The translations under genes and the position numbers were made by a program. The notes under the pieces are model-generated. The model was not told the origin of the DNA, ran no database searches, and was given only the letters and a program-made list of their open reading frames with translations. From positions 248,001 to 312,000 of the forward strand of contig JACKJV010000003.1 of the NCBI GenBank assembly GCA_020637775.1: a stretch of DNA of 64,000 nucleotides, written 5' to 3'. Origin of the DNA: Brucellaceae bacterium (lineage in GTDB: Bacteria > Pseudomonadota > Alphaproteobacteria > Rhizobiales > Rhizobiaceae). Of this stretch, positions 46,063 to 55,275 are shown piece after piece. Position 1 is the first letter of the stretch. Each line of letters begins with the position of its first letter.

Positions 46063-47250
46063 CTACTCCGTGAAGGCGTTGCATTGGCTCTCGGGCTGGT
46101 CGAGGCCGAGCGTGTCGAGTTCGGTACGCTGGTGCAGGAAACCCTCGATCGGCGCCAGCGCGACGACAGCCTGCGGGTGGACGAGCGGAATGGGCTGGCG
46201 CAACTGGCCGTTCCAGCCGCGATAGGTCATCTTGGCGCCCTTGAAGGCGCCCAGCGAGAAGTCCGCCGACAGCACATAGTCGCGGATCGTCTCAGCATCG
46301 GCCGATTTCGTGCGCGTCACGGCTTCGCCGATGGAGCGTACGCCGGCCCAGGCGGCATAGTCGACGCTCATCATGCCGCGCCCCGCCTGGTCCTCGAAGC
46401 GCGACTGAAGCTGCGCCGCGCCCCATTGCTCGACCACCCGGTCCCAGGCCACGGGCTGCATACCCGAAGAACCGGCCACCGGCCGCGGCAGCCATGTGTT
46501 GTACATGACATATTGCCCGAAATCGTGGTCCTCGTCGGCCACGACGACCGCATCATAGGAGCGGGCCTGGGTGAAGACCGGCACTTCCTGGGCGGCGTTG
46601 CGGCGCATGTCGGCATCGTCCAGCCAGGCCTTCTCGTGGTCGATGGACAGGCCGAACTTCTTCGCCGAGCGGCGCAGCGCCTCCGCGAAGGCCTTGTCGC
46701 CCGGCCGGTTGCCCTCGATCAGGAACAGCGAGCGCCATTGCCGCTTGGCCAGAAACTGCATCAGCGCGTCGGCCAGCATGGCGCGCGAGGGAAGGGTGTG
46801 CAGCATGTTGGCGGCGCAGGCACCTGACCGCAGGTCGTCATCCGGGCTGCCGGCATTGAAGATCAGGTCGTCGGCGGCCTCCGGCAGGGCGGCGATGGCC
46901 TGCAACGCGGCGCCAGGCACGTTGAGAACGGCCAGTTTCGCCCCGCCGGCAAGCGCGTCGCGCGCGGCGGCGACCGTGTCGCCGCCCGGCTCCACGATCA
47001 CCTCGGTCAGCGTGAAGTCCTGCTTGAGGAACCTGCCGGTCGTGTTGTTGTCGGCAATGCCCAGCCGCGCGCCCTGAAGCCCTTCGTCTTCAGGCCACTT
47101 GACCAGGTTGGAGAGAACGGGCGCGCGCTCTGGCTGCTGCTGGACATAGACGATGTCGACGGCAAGCCGGTCCTGCTGGGAAAGGGCGGCGGCCGACGAT
47201 GCAAGAAATCCTGCCGCGCCAAGCGCGAGCGCGGCGCATGTTCTGGCCAT
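46063..47250 (-). CDS. PQQ-associated ABC substrate-binding protein (LutA-like)
   Basis: A 395-residue exported protein. The signal peptide ends near SSAAALS before QQDRLAVDIVYVQQ. The fold is that of Leu/Ile/Val-type binding proteins (PQQ_ABC_bind family), with AADDLIFNAGSPDDDLRSGAC and TLPSRAMLADALMQFLAKRQW. Contains a Cys pair region near GACAANM. GGGAGGAG precedes the ATG. Heads the five-gene minus-strand operon; the shared operator-like element lies 86 bases upstream of its ATG, in its own orientation. Confidence 0.87.
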   Translation of the reverse strand: MARTCAALALGAAGFLASSAAALSQQDRLAVDIVYVQQQPERAPVLSNLVKWPEDEGLQGARLGIADNNTTGRFLKQDFTLTEVIVEPGGDTVAAARDALAGGAKLAVLNVPGAALQAIAALPEAADDLIFNAGSPDDDLRSGACAANMLHTLPSRAMLADALMQFLAKRQWRSLFLIEGNRPGDKAFAEALRRSAKKFGLSIDHEKAWLDDADMRRNAAQEVPVFTQARSYDAVVVADEDHDFGQYVMYNTWLPRPVAGSSGMQPVAWDRVVEQWGAAQLQSRFEDQAGRGMMSVDYAAWAGVRSIGEAVTRTKSADAETIRDYVLSADFSLGAFKGAKMTYRGWNGQLRQPIPLVHPQAVVALAPIEGFLHQRTELDTLGLDQPESQCNAFTE

Positions 47251-47335
47251 GTGTCTCCTCCCGGCCTGCCTGACGGTTCATTCTTGTGCATTGCAATCAG
47301 GTTTGGAAAGACTACCGGAGCCGTGTGCACGACCA

Positions 47336-47351
47336 ATTGCCAAAAAGTACA
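47336..47351 (-). promoter_or_regulatory. TGTAC-N6-GCAAT element, copy 2
   Basis: Minus strand reads TGTACTTTTTGGCAAT, all 16 bases identical to the copy before xoxF. It lies in the 217-base divergent gap between the LutA-like gene and the cytochrome gene and could serve both. Confidence 0.65.
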
Positions 47352-47467
47352 AACCGCCCATGCCCGTTTCTGCACCAAAGGACAATGTTGGGCCGCAATG
47401 GCGGTTGATACATCTTGCCCGACACGGACAGGCCGTCCGCGAGGAGGTTCGGCCGGGAGGAGACGAC

Positions 47468-47911
47468 ATGAAGACCCAAACCATCATCCGCTGCGCACTC
47501 GCCGCGCTGCTGGCTTCCATTCCCGTCGGTGTGGTCTATGGCCATGGCGATGTGCAACCGCAGGCCGTCGACACGACCGGGCTGGACCCGGTGGGTGAGG
47601 AATGGCTGGAGGAAAACCCCTATCGCGAAAAGGGTGGCGAACAGTATGAGCGCGCCATCGAGATCGGCGCCTCGGGTTATAACCAGAACTGCGCCCGCTG
47701 CCACGGGCTGGAAGCCATTTCCGGCGGCATTGCCCCAGATATCCGTTTTCTTGATGAAGGCGCATTCGGCGACGAGTGGTTCATGGAGCGCATTCGCAAG
47801 GGCTACAGCCAGAACGGCGCCTACAAGATGCCGCCCTTTCAGGAGGTCCTGAGCCAGGAGGCGATGTGGGCCATACGCTCATACATCGAGACGCGGCCGC
47901 AGGACGACTGA
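47468..47911 (+). CDS. c-type cytochrome of the XoxF system (PedF/XoxG-like)
   Basis: A 147-residue periplasmic monoheme cytochrome, the probable electron acceptor of XoxF. The signal peptide ends near VVYG. The heme site is Cys75-x2-Cys78-His79 (CARCHG) and the likely axial Met121 lies in YKMPPF. Size and sequence fit the cytochrome c-550 PedF family better than long MxaG types. GGGAGGAG precedes the ATG. First gene of the plus-strand run to 50680, driven from the promoter region with the shared element. Confidence 0.88.
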   Translation: MKTQTIIRCALAALLASIPVGVVYGHGDVQPQAVDTTGLDPVGEEWLEENPYREKGGEQYERAIEIGASGYNQNCARCHGLEAISGGIAPDIRFLDEGAFGDEWFMERIRKGYSQNGAYKMPPFQEVLSQEAMWAIRSYIETRPQDD

Positions 47912-47951
47912 TCATGCAAACCCGCCCGCATGCGACGCGTGAGGCGGCGTC

Positions 47952-48821
47952 ATGATCCGGATGAACCGCCGCTCCGTCCTTCTTTCCTCGCTGGGCGCCA
48001 TGCTTGCCATGGCCCCGGCGCACCGCGTTCTGGCCCGGCCCTATGACGACGTTCTCAAGGCAGGGCGCATTGTCATCTTCGTCTATGCCGACAATCCGCC
48101 CTGGTCCTTCCGGAAGGATGGGAACATGGTTGGAATCGACGTCGATATCGCCCGTGAGATCGCCGAAGGGCTGGGCGTTGATCTGGAATTGCTGGTGCGC
48201 CAGGCCGACGAGAATGTGGATGATGACCTGCGCGTCAATGTCTGGAAAGGCGACATCGTCGGCCGCAAGGCCGCCGACATCATGCTGCACGTGCCCTATG
48301 ACCGCGCACTGGAAATCCGGTCGGAATCGCTGGCCATCCTCTTCAACCCCTATTTCGGCGAGGAACATGCCGTGGTGTTCGACACCGCGCGCATTCCCGA
48401 GGTCACGACATTCGGCCGCTTCGTCACGAACCCGATCGGCGCGGAACTCGATTCCGCTTCCGACTTCTTCCTCTCCAATGCCTTTCGCGGCCAGTTGCAG
48501 GAATCGATTCGCCGGGGCCGCACGCTGGATGACGCCTTTGTGACTTTTCTGTCAGGCGAAGTACCGGCCTATATGGGGTCGCTGGCGCAGTGCGAATATC
48601 TGGCGCATCTGGCGGCCGGCAAGATCGCCACGGCCATCGCGCAGCCGCCCATGCCGGGCATCGTCCGCTCGAAATGGCCGGTTGGCATGGCCGTCAAGCA
48701 GGACAGCCGCGATCTGGGCTATGCGGTGGGTGACATCATCATGGCGCTCCAGCAGAATAGACGTCTGGAGGAAATCAGCCGCCGATACGGCGTGACCTAC
48801 AAGCCGCCGGAACTGGAATAG
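47952..48821 (+). CDS. xoxJ: XoxJ/MxaJ-type periplasmic binding protein
   Basis: A 289-residue protein of the solute-binding type 3 fold found beside methanol dehydrogenases. It has an N-terminal Arg-rich signal (MNRRSVLLSSLGAMLAMAPAHRVLA), then GRIVIFVYADNPPWSFRKDG and VGIDVDIAREIAEGLG. XoxJ is thought to help mature or activate XoxF rather than feed a transporter. It follows the cytochrome by 40 bases, the usual xoxG-xoxJ neighbourhood. Confidence 0.88.
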   Translation: MIRMNRRSVLLSSLGAMLAMAPAHRVLARPYDDVLKAGRIVIFVYADNPPWSFRKDGNMVGIDVDIAREIAEGLGVDLELLVRQADENVDDDLRVNVWKGDIVGRKAADIMLHVPYDRALEIRSESLAILFNPYFGEEHAVVFDTARIPEVTTFGRFVTNPIGAELDSASDFFLSNAFRGQLQESIRRGRTLDDAFVTFLSGEVPAYMGSLAQCEYLAHLAAGKIATAIAQPPMPGIVRSKWPVGMAVKQDSRDLGYAVGDIIMALQQNRRLEEISRRYGVTYKPPELE

Positions 48822-48887
48822 GATCAGCAGGGCCGAAAACGCGCGGGGGATGCGGGGCAGGCAAGGATATCAAGCGGAGGAGCAGAC

Positions 48888-49691
48888 ATGGGCAATGTGC
48901 GGAAAACCATGCGGGCCCTGGCGGTCATGGCGATGCTGGCCGCGCCGGGCATGGCCGCGGCGCGCGATCTGCCACCCGACCCGCTCGGATCGGTGATGTG
49001 GGAAGACATGGCCGAACGCTTCCTGCCCGGTGGCGATATCGTCTTCGACCAGCGCGTGCGCGTCATGGTTCCTGCCTCGGCGGAAGACCAGTTTTTCGTC
49101 CCCGTCACCGTGGATGCCTCCGCGCTGCCCGGCGTGGCGGAAATCATCATCCTCGCCGACCTGAATCCCATTCCGCAGGTTCTGACCTATCGCCCGGCCG
49201 ATGCCGAAGCGTTCATCGCCTTCCGCCTGAAGGTTGAGCAGGCCACCGCCATCCGCGCGGCCGCGCGCACCGCCGATGGCGTCTGGCATGTCGGCGGCGC
49301 CACGATCGATGCGGCCGGCGGCGGCTGCAGCGCCCCCGCCATGGCCCATGGCCAGCCCAACTGGATGGCAACGCTTGGCGAGACCCGCGCGAGGGTCTGG
49401 CGCGAAGCGCCGGGCGTGGCGCGCATGACGGTGCGCATGCGCCATCCCATGGATACGGGCCTTGCCGACGGCATCCCGGCCTTCTTCCTGTCCGGGCTTG
49501 ACGTCAACGGCGCTGATGGGCGGACCCTTGCCGCCATCGAGATTCACGAACCGGTTTCGGAAAACCCGACCTTCACGCTCAAGCCGCGTGTCGATCCCTC
49601 CACCCGGCAACTTGATATTCGCGCCCGTGACAGCGAGGCCAACAATTTCGCCTATTCGCTGCCGGTTCCTCCGGCGGAGGTGGCCAATTGA
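48888..49691 (+). CDS. Quinoprotein-associated SoxYZ-like carrier
   Basis: A 267-residue exported fusion of SoxY-like and SoxZ-like domains. The signal peptide ends MAAA. The SoxY part (about 30-150) ends in the motif GGGCSAP, where the Cys would carry a covalently bound group on a swinging arm. The SoxZ part (about 165-260) has VARMTVRMRHPMDTG. Members accompany PQQ dehydrogenases, not sulfur oxidation; their cargo is unknown. The stop overlaps the metallohydrolase start (TTGA). Confidence 0.85.
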   Translation: MGNVRKTMRALAVMAMLAAPGMAAARDLPPDPLGSVMWEDMAERFLPGGDIVFDQRVRVMVPASAEDQFFVPVTVDASALPGVAEIIILADLNPIPQVLTYRPADAEAFIAFRLKVEQATAIRAAARTADGVWHVGGATIDAAGGGCSAPAMAHGQPNWMATLGETRARVWREAPGVARMTVRMRHPMDTGLADGIPAFFLSGLDVNGADGRTLAAIEIHEPVSENPTFTLKPRVDPSTRQLDIRARDSEANNFAYSLPVPPAEVAN

Positions 49692-50680
49692 CCCCAGTTT
49701 CGTCCCGTCCCCGGCTCAACTACAACCGCCGCCAGGCCCTTGGCCTCGGCCTTGCCGGCTGCGCCTGCCTGGTCTGTGGCGGGGCCAGCGCCGCGACCCT
49801 CGACTACGGCCTGAAGGCCGAGGAGATCGCGCCCGGAACGTTCGGTGTGTTTGGCGAGCGGGAGCATTTCACGTTTGCCAATGGCGGCAACATCGTCAAC
49901 ACGGCCTTCATCGCCGTGCCGGATGGAGTGGTCGTGATCGATACCGGCCCCTCGAAACGCTATGGCGAACAGTTGAAAGGCCTGATCGAACACACGCTGC
50001 CCGGCAAGCCCGTCCTGCGCGTCTACAACACGCATCACCACCCTGACCATTTTCTCGGCAATCAGGCCTTCGAACGCACCACCATCGCGGCGCCGCAAAA
50101 GGTCATCGACAATATCGAGGCTGAAGGCGCCGGCTTTGCCGACAACATGTACCGCCTTGTCGGGGACTGGATGCGCGGCACGGCGCCGGTCTCTCCGGGC
50201 CTTGCCCTTGACACGGAGGGCGAGGATGTCGGCGGCCGCCATTTCAGCTTCTTCCGTCTGTCCGGTCACACCAGCGCCGATTTCGCCCTGCGCGACGACG
50301 AGACCGGCCTTCTCTTCTCCGGCGATCTGGCATTTCTCGATCGCGCCCCCACCACGCCGCATGCCGATCTGGCGCAATGGCGCGACGCCCTCAACACCCT
50401 GCAGGCCGCCGACATCGACACCGTCGTACCCGGCCACGGGCCGGCCGATCCGGCGGGGCGGTCCTTCATCCAGACGCGCGACTGGCTGGACTGGCTGGAC
50501 GGCACGTTGCGCGAGGCGATGGCGCGTGGCCTGACGCAGAACGAGGCCATGATCCTGCCTCTGCCGGCCCGATTTGCTGCGCTTGGCGTTGCCCGCGGGG
50601 AATACCAGCGCTCCGTCATCCATCTCTGGCAGCGTCTGGAAGAGGAATTGCTGCCGGCAATAGCGGTTGACCGAAAGTAG
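49688..50680 (+). CDS. Quinoprotein relay zinc metallohydrolase (SoxH-like)
   Basis: A 330-residue metallo-beta-lactamase-fold protein with zinc motif THHHPDH (about residue 116), a later His in SGHTSADF, Asp in FSGDLAFLD and His in VPGHGP. The leader contains RRQALGLGLAGCACLVCGG, so it is exported, perhaps by Tat or as a lipoprotein (LAGC). It starts with TTG overlapping the SoxYZ-like stop. Partner of that carrier, as SoxH is of SoxYZ; probably cleaves the carrier adduct. Confidence 0.85.
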   Translation: MTPVSSRPRLNYNRRQALGLGLAGCACLVCGGASAATLDYGLKAEEIAPGTFGVFGEREHFTFANGGNIVNTAFIAVPDGVVVIDTGPSKRYGEQLKGLIEHTLPGKPVLRVYNTHHHPDHFLGNQAFERTTIAAPQKVIDNIEAEGAGFADNMYRLVGDWMRGTAPVSPGLALDTEGEDVGGRHFSFFRLSGHTSADFALRDDETGLLFSGDLAFLDRAPTTPHADLAQWRDALNTLQAADIDTVVPGHGPADPAGRSFIQTRDWLDWLDGTLREAMARGLTQNEAMILPLPARFAALGVARGEYQRSVIHLWQRLEEELLPAIAVDRK

Positions 50681-50782
50681 GAAGTGAACCCGGCAAGTCG
50701 ATCAGCGCAAGCTTCAAGATATTGAAAAGTAAGAAGGAAAAATATCCCGGCCTTGGCGGAAAGCATCGTTTGCAGGTCGGTG

Positions 50783-50798
50783 TGTACTTTTTGGCAAT
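50783..50798 (+). promoter_or_regulatory. TGTAC-N6-GCAAT element, copy 3 (xoxF promoter)
   Basis: TGTACTTTTTGGCAAT lies 102 bases before the xoxF ATG, in a 220-base gap that must hold the xoxF promoter. Identical over 16 bases to copy 2. Confidence 0.65.
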
Positions 50799-50900
50799 AA
50801 GCAGCCGGAGCGTGCCTCGATTATCCTTCATGGGCCTTCCAAGGGAGCGGAGGGCATCAGGTTCCTGCCTTGGTTCGGCCAGGCAAACGGGAGGTTACAG

Positions 50901-52682
50901 ATGAAACTCAGATCCATGCTGCTCGCGACCGCGAGTGCCGCCCTGCTTTCAGCCACCGCGCTCACCGGCGCACAGGCGGAAGGCGTGACCATTGACGATA
51001 TCGTGAAGGACCAGTCCACGGCAGCCGATGTCGTATCCTATGGCCTCGGGCCGCGCGGCCAGCGCTTCAGTCCGCTCGAAACCCTGAACAAGGACAACGT
51101 GAAGAACCTGACGCCCGCCTGGGCCTTCTCCTTCGGCGGGGAAAAGCAGCGCGGTCAGGAAAGTCAGCCGCTCATCAAGGACGGCATCATGTATGTCACC
51201 GGCTCCTACAGCCGGATCTGGGCGGTCGATACCAAGACCGGCGAGGAAATCTGGCAGTATGATGCACGCCTGCCCGAAGGCATCCTGCCCTGCTGCGACG
51301 TGATCAACCGCGGTGCCGCCATCCTCGGCGACAAGGTCTATTTCGTCACGCTGGACGCCAAGATCGTCGCCCTCGATGCCAAGACCGGCAAGCCGCTCTG
51401 GCGCAAGGAAATCGGCGATTACGAGGCCGGCTATTCCGCCACCGCCGCGCCGCTGATCGTCCCCTCCGAAGCCCATGGTCCGCTGATCGTGACCGGCAAT
51501 TCGGGTGGCGAGTTCGGCATCGTCGGCGAGGTCCAGGCGCGCAACCCGGAAACCGGGGAACTGGTCTGGTCCCGCCCTGTGATCGAAGGTCACATGGGCA
51601 CGTTGAACGGTCAGGAATCCACCATGACCGGCACGAAGAACGAATCCTGGCCGGGCGACATGTGGAAAAACGGTGGCGGCGCCACCTGGCTCGGCGGCAC
51701 CTATGACCCGGATACCAAGCTGATCTTTTTCGGCACCGGCAACCCGGCGCCGTGGAACTCGCACCTGCGTCCCGGCGACAACAAGTGGACCTCGTCGCGC
51801 ATCGCGCTCGACCCGGAAACCGGCGAGATCAAGTGGGGCTTCCAGACCACTCCGCATGACGGCTGGGACTTTGACGGCGTCAACGAGTTCGTCTCCTTCG
51901 ACATGGAGAAGGATGGCCAGACCGTGAAAGCCGGCGCCACGGCTGACCGCAACGGCTTCTTCTACGTGCTGGATCGCACCAACGGCAAGTTTATCTCCGC
52001 CGTGCCCTTCGTGAAGAACATCACCTGGGCCAAGGGCATCGACGAGAACGGCCGGCCGATCTACGATCCGGAGAACCGTCCGGGCAATCCGGCCGAAGCG
52101 GCCGACGGCAAGAAGGGCAAGTCGATCTTCGCCGTACCGTCCTTCCTGGGCGGAAAGAACTGGATGCCGATCGCCTTCTCGCAGAAGACCTCGATGTTCT
52201 ACATCCCGTCCAACGAGTGGGGCATGGATATCTGGAACGAGCCGGTCACCTACAAGAAGGGCGCGGCCTATCTGGGCGCCGGCTTCACCATCAAGCCGAT
52301 CTTCGATGACCATATCGGTTCGCTCAAGGCGGTCGATCCGGCCACCGGCGAGATCAAGTGGGAATACAAGAACAAGGCACCGCTCTGGGGTGGCGTGCTG
52401 ACCACCGCCGGCGGCCTCGTCTTCACCGGCACGCCGGAAGGCTATCTGATGGCCTTTGACGATGAGACCGGCGAAGTGCTGTGGAAGTTCAACACGGGCA
52501 CCGGCATTGTCGGCTCTCCGGTCACCTGGGAGCAGGATGGCGAGCAGTGGGTCGCGATTGTCGCCGGCTGGGGTGGCGCTGTTCCGCTCTGGGGCGGTGA
52601 AGTGGCGAAGGTCGTCAGCCACCTCAATCAGGGTGGCACTGTCTGGGCGTTCAAGCTTCCCAAGCAAATGGCCGCGAACTGA
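50901..52682 (+). CDS. xoxF: Lanthanide-dependent PQQ methanol dehydrogenase XoxF
   Basis: Periplasmic quinoprotein that oxidises methanol (and some other alcohols) to the aldehyde or beyond, passing electrons to a c-type cytochrome. 593 residues; the signal peptide ends TGAQA at residue 26. The eight-bladed propeller is shown by repeated W-docking motifs such as [12 protein letters not shown] and [12 protein letters not shown]. The vicinal disulfide is Cys131-Cys132 in LPCCDV. The key site is [10 protein letters not shown]: catalytic Asp323 and, two residues on, Asp325, the residue that coordinates a lanthanide and is Ala in calcium-type MxaF. After signal removal these are 297 and 299, matching XoxF numbering closely. 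AGGGAGG-like GGGAGG stands before the ATG. A terminator follows. Confidence 0.95.
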   Translation: MKLRSMLLATASAALLSATALTGAQAEGVTIDDIVKDQSTAADVVSYGLGPRGQRFSPLETLNKDNVKNLTPAWAFSFGGEKQRGQESQPLIKDGIMYVTGSYSRIWAVDTKTGEEIWQYDARLPEGILPCCDVINRGAAILGDKVYFVTLDAKIVALDAKTGKPLWRKEIGDYEAGYSATAAPLIVPSEAHGPLIVTGNSGGEFGIVGEVQARNPETGELVWSRPVIEGHMGTLNGQESTMTGTKNESWPGDMWKNGGGATWLGGTYDPDTKLIFFGTGNPAPWNSHLRPGDNKWTSSRIALDPETGEIKWGFQTTPHDGWDFDGVNEFVSFDMEKDGQTVKAGATADRNGFFYVLDRTNGKFISAVPFVKNITWAKGIDENGRPIYDPENRPGNPAEAADGKKGKSIFAVPSFLGGKNWMPIAFSQKTSMFYIPSNEWGMDIWNEPVTYKKGAAYLGAGFTIKPIFDDHIGSLKAVDPATGEIKWEYKNKAPLWGGVLTTAGGLVFTGTPEGYLMAFDDETGEVLWKFNTGTGIVGSPVTWEQDGEQWVAIVAGWGGAVPLWGGEVAKVVSHLNQGGTVWAFKLPKQMAAN

Positions 52683-52706
52683 TCGCGCCTGACCGCTGAT
52701 TGAAGG

Positions 52707-52736
52707 AACCCGCCGGAAGCGATTCCGGCGGGTTTC
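52707..52736 (+). terminator. Rho-independent terminator after xoxF
   Basis: AACCCGCCGGAA and TTCCGGCGGGTT form a perfect 12-pair stem around GCGA, followed by TCTC. It lies between the stops of xoxF and the convergent hydrolase gene and may serve both strands. Confidence 0.85.
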
Positions 52737-53582
52737 TCATGTGCCGCGAAGCGATGACGACAGGACCTGGAAGGTCGACGGCTCGCGCTCGAGCCGTTCC
52801 AGCCTTTGCAGGAAGCCGGTGATGGCGGGTAGCACCACGTCCGGTTTTTCCGCATGGGGCGCATGGCCGCAATCCGGCACCGCAAGGATTTCGCAAGGGC
52901 TGTAGCTGCGCTCCTCCAGCGCCTCCATGTGCGCCATGGTGCCATAGCGGTCGTCGCGTCCCTGGATGCCCAGCACCGGCACACGCACTTCGTCGATGGC
53001 GTATTCGATGTTCCATTCGCGGAATTCCGGCGTCAGCCAGCCGCTGTTCCAGCCGTTGAAGGCGTCGTCGACATGATCGTGATAGCGGGCCAGCTTCTCG
53101 CGAAGGCCGCCCGCGTCATAGGCTGCGCGCGCCTCCTGGATGGCCGCCAGGCCGAAATCCTCTGTGAAGAAATGCGGTGCGATGAGAACCAGTCCCCGCA
53201 CCCGGTGGTCCTGCACATTGCCCAGATAGAGGGCGGCAATGGAGCCACCATCCGAATGTCCCAGAAGGATGCCGCGCCGGAACCCGATGGCGTCCAGCAC
53301 ATGCGGCAGCACATCCACCGCCTCGTCGCGCATGTAGTCGACGCTCCAGGGCGCGGGATAGGAGGATGACCGGCCATAGCCGCGCCGGTCATAGGCAAAG
53401 ACGCCGAAACCGGTGGCCGCCTGGAGCTTCTCCGGAAAATCGCGCCACAGGTCCACCGAGCCCAGCCCCTCATGCAGAAGAACGATGGTCGGCGCTTCAT
53501 CCGGCGGCGGTCCCCAGCAGCGCCCGTTCAAGCGCGCGCCCGCGACATTCAGTGTCACTGTCTCGCCCGGTTGCCATTCCAT
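52737..53582 (-). CDS. Alpha/beta-fold hydrolase
   Basis: A 281-residue hydrolase with the nucleophile elbow GHSDGGS (Ser about residue 110), the acid in QGRDDRYG (about 220) and His in CGHAPHAEKP (about 250). The oxyanion segment is LLHEGLGSVDLWRDFP. It resembles esterases and C-C hydrolases of aromatic degradation, but the substrate is not identifiable. Convergent with xoxF and monocistronic. Confidence 0.88.
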   Translation of the reverse strand: MEWQPGETVTLNVAGARLNGRCWGPPPDEAPTIVLLHEGLGSVDLWRDFPEKLQAATGFGVFAYDRRGYGRSSSYPAPWSVDYMRDEAVDVLPHVLDAIGFRRGILLGHSDGGSIAALYLGNVQDHRVRGLVLIAPHFFTEDFGLAAIQEARAAYDAGGLREKLARYHDHVDDAFNGWNSGWLTPEFREWNIEYAIDEVRVPVLGIQGRDDRYGTMAHMEALEERSYSPCEILAVPDCGHAPHAEKPDVVLPAITGFLQRLERLEREPSTFQVLSSSLRGT

Positions 53583-53903
53583 GCCAGTCTCCCTCCTGTG
53601 ATTTCATGCAAGATAGTACAATGATCTTCCTCGATCCATGCTGAACGGGCAAGCCTGATCCGTGAAGTCGACAGAAAACATCAGGAACAGACCTGTATCC
53701 ATGCGAAATATTGCAGCACCTGCGATACGCAAGCCAGCCGCAGTCTCCGCAGCGGCTCGCCGCATCATGCCCGCCCGGCCTGGCGGAACCCGGACCCGCC
53801 AGTGGGCAGGACAGGGCATGTCATGGGAATCGGATCGACATGGGCCGTTTACCCGAAAAGCATCACGCACTAATTAAGGGTGTTCAGGGGGGATCGCGTT
53901 CTT
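53583..53903. other. 321-base divergent intergenic region
   Basis: Lies between the hydrolase and the mini-helicase genes. No gene is supported; short open frames are Arg/Pro-rich. It should hold both promoters. No clear operator symmetry was noticed. Confidence 0.45.
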
Positions 53904-55196
53904 ATGACAGATGACGATGCAATCGTGCCGGGCGGACTGGGGCAGGCGCAGGAAACGATGGTCGCCGCGCGCTTCGATGGCGCGGCCATGCTCACCGGCC
54001 CGTCCGGGTCCGGCAAATCGGTGGCGTTGCTGCGCCGTGCGGTTCGCCTGCTGGACGAGGACCCGTCGGCGCGGGTTGCCCTCGCCACGATGACAGGGCG
54101 CCATGCGCGCAGACTCGAAGGCGCATTTGCGCAACTCGCCGCCGGCCGGCCTGGCTTTGCCTCGCGCATGACCATCGGGTCCTGGCAGGAACTGGCCGAG
54201 GAACTGCACGGCTATGTTGGCGGCCGTGTGCCGGTCATGGCGCCACCGGATCTGATACGCGACCAGGCGGCTTCGGCTCTGCTGGATGGCGGCCATGCCT
54301 TTGAGCTGGACCGTATGATGGCGGAATGGGACCAGGTGGTGGATGCCTGGATGATCACCGCTGAAGGCGGCTATCTTTCCGCGCCGAACCCCGATGGCAT
54401 GCCGCCGCTGTCCGTATCCGAACGCATCGCGCTCTGGCCCTATATCCGGCGGGTGCGCCATGTTCTGGATGCCCGCATGCAGATGTCGCCCGGCGAACTC
54501 TTCTCCCGCATGGCCGATTACTATCGCGACAAGGCCGACAAGCCCTTCGATCATGTGCTTGTGGACGAGGCGCAGGATCTTTCTTTCATCGAAGCCTGTT
54601 TTTTCGCCGCCCTGGCGCCGGACAGGCCGGACGGTCTGCTGCTCGCCGCGGAAGAAAGCATGCGAACGGTCCGGCCCTGGATCGGCTGGGAGGAAGCCGG
54701 GATCGACCTCGGCGGCCGGCTGGAGCGGCTGGAGGACGCCAGCCGCATGCCCGAAACCGTTCGCGCCTTCTGTGGCGCGCTGCTGGCCGGGCGTGCGTCG
54801 CGCCAATGGCAGGGCCGCGACGGGCCGCTGGCATTTGCCGCCGGTGAAGCCATTCCCGGCAGCCTTGTTTCCTTTGCCGCCGCCCGCGACGGGCTGGAAG
54901 GGCGCACCTCGGCCATCGTCTGGCTCACCCCCGAGGGCCGCACCTGTGCCCATGAGGCCGTTACATTGGCGGGCATCGACGTGGTCGGCGAACCCGCCAA
55001 GGGCCGTGTCGCCGTGCTGGGCGTCAATGATGCCAAGGGGCTTGGCTTCGACGCGGTGGCCGTGACCGGTTTTCACCGGAGCCTTCTGGACAGCGAGGAG
55101 GGGCCGGCGGATGCCCGGGCCGCATTGGCCCGCCGGCGGGCCCATCTTGCCTGCTCGCGAACAAGGGATACATTGCTCGTATGCCTTCAGGGCTGA
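53904..55196 (+). CDS. Miniature UvrD/Rep-like ATPase
   Basis: A 430-residue protein with the ATPase motifs of superfamily 1 helicases but far below the usual 650-plus residues. Motif I GPSGSGKS (32-39), motif Ia-like [13 protein letters not shown], motif [10 protein letters not shown] (Asp221), motif V-like [18 protein letters not shown] and motif VI-like [12 protein letters not shown] are present, while the 1B/2B regions are much reduced. It may be a DNA translocase or regulator instead of a full helicase. ATG at 53904 with GGGGGG at a distance; GTG at 53880 is an alternative start. Lies 79 bases before gcdH but shows no functional link to it. Confidence 0.75.
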   Translation: MTDDDAIVPGGLGQAQETMVAARFDGAAMLTGPSGSGKSVALLRRAVRLLDEDPSARVALATMTGRHARRLEGAFAQLAAGRPGFASRMTIGSWQELAEELHGYVGGRVPVMAPPDLIRDQAASALLDGGHAFELDRMMAEWDQVVDAWMITAEGGYLSAPNPDGMPPLSVSERIALWPYIRRVRHVLDARMQMSPGELFSRMADYYRDKADKPFDHVLVDEAQDLSFIEACFFAALAPDRPDGLLLAAEESMRTVRPWIGWEEAGIDLGGRLERLEDASRMPETVRAFCGALLAGRASRQWQGRDGPLAFAAGEAIPGSLVSFAAARDGLEGRTSAIVWLTPEGRTCAHEAVTLAGIDVVGEPAKGRVAVLGVNDAKGLGFDAVAVTGFHRSLLDSEEGPADARAALARRRAHLACSRTRDTLLVCLQG

Positions 55197-55275
55197 GCAG
55201 CATGGCTTGCGCTTTTTGGCCCGCCATGGTCCTTACTGCCCTCGAAAAGAAGAACAGACTGAAACGGAAGCGCCA

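Noticed and set aside
50949..52667. 572-codon open frame antisense to xoxF
   Set aside because: XoxF on the plus strand is certain; the antisense frame has no recognisable domain.
50901..52682. Calcium-type MxaF or ethanol dehydrogenase
   Set aside because: The DFD motif (Asp two residues after the catalytic Asp) and the XoxJ/XoxG neighbours support the XoxF class; no mxaI-like gene is present.
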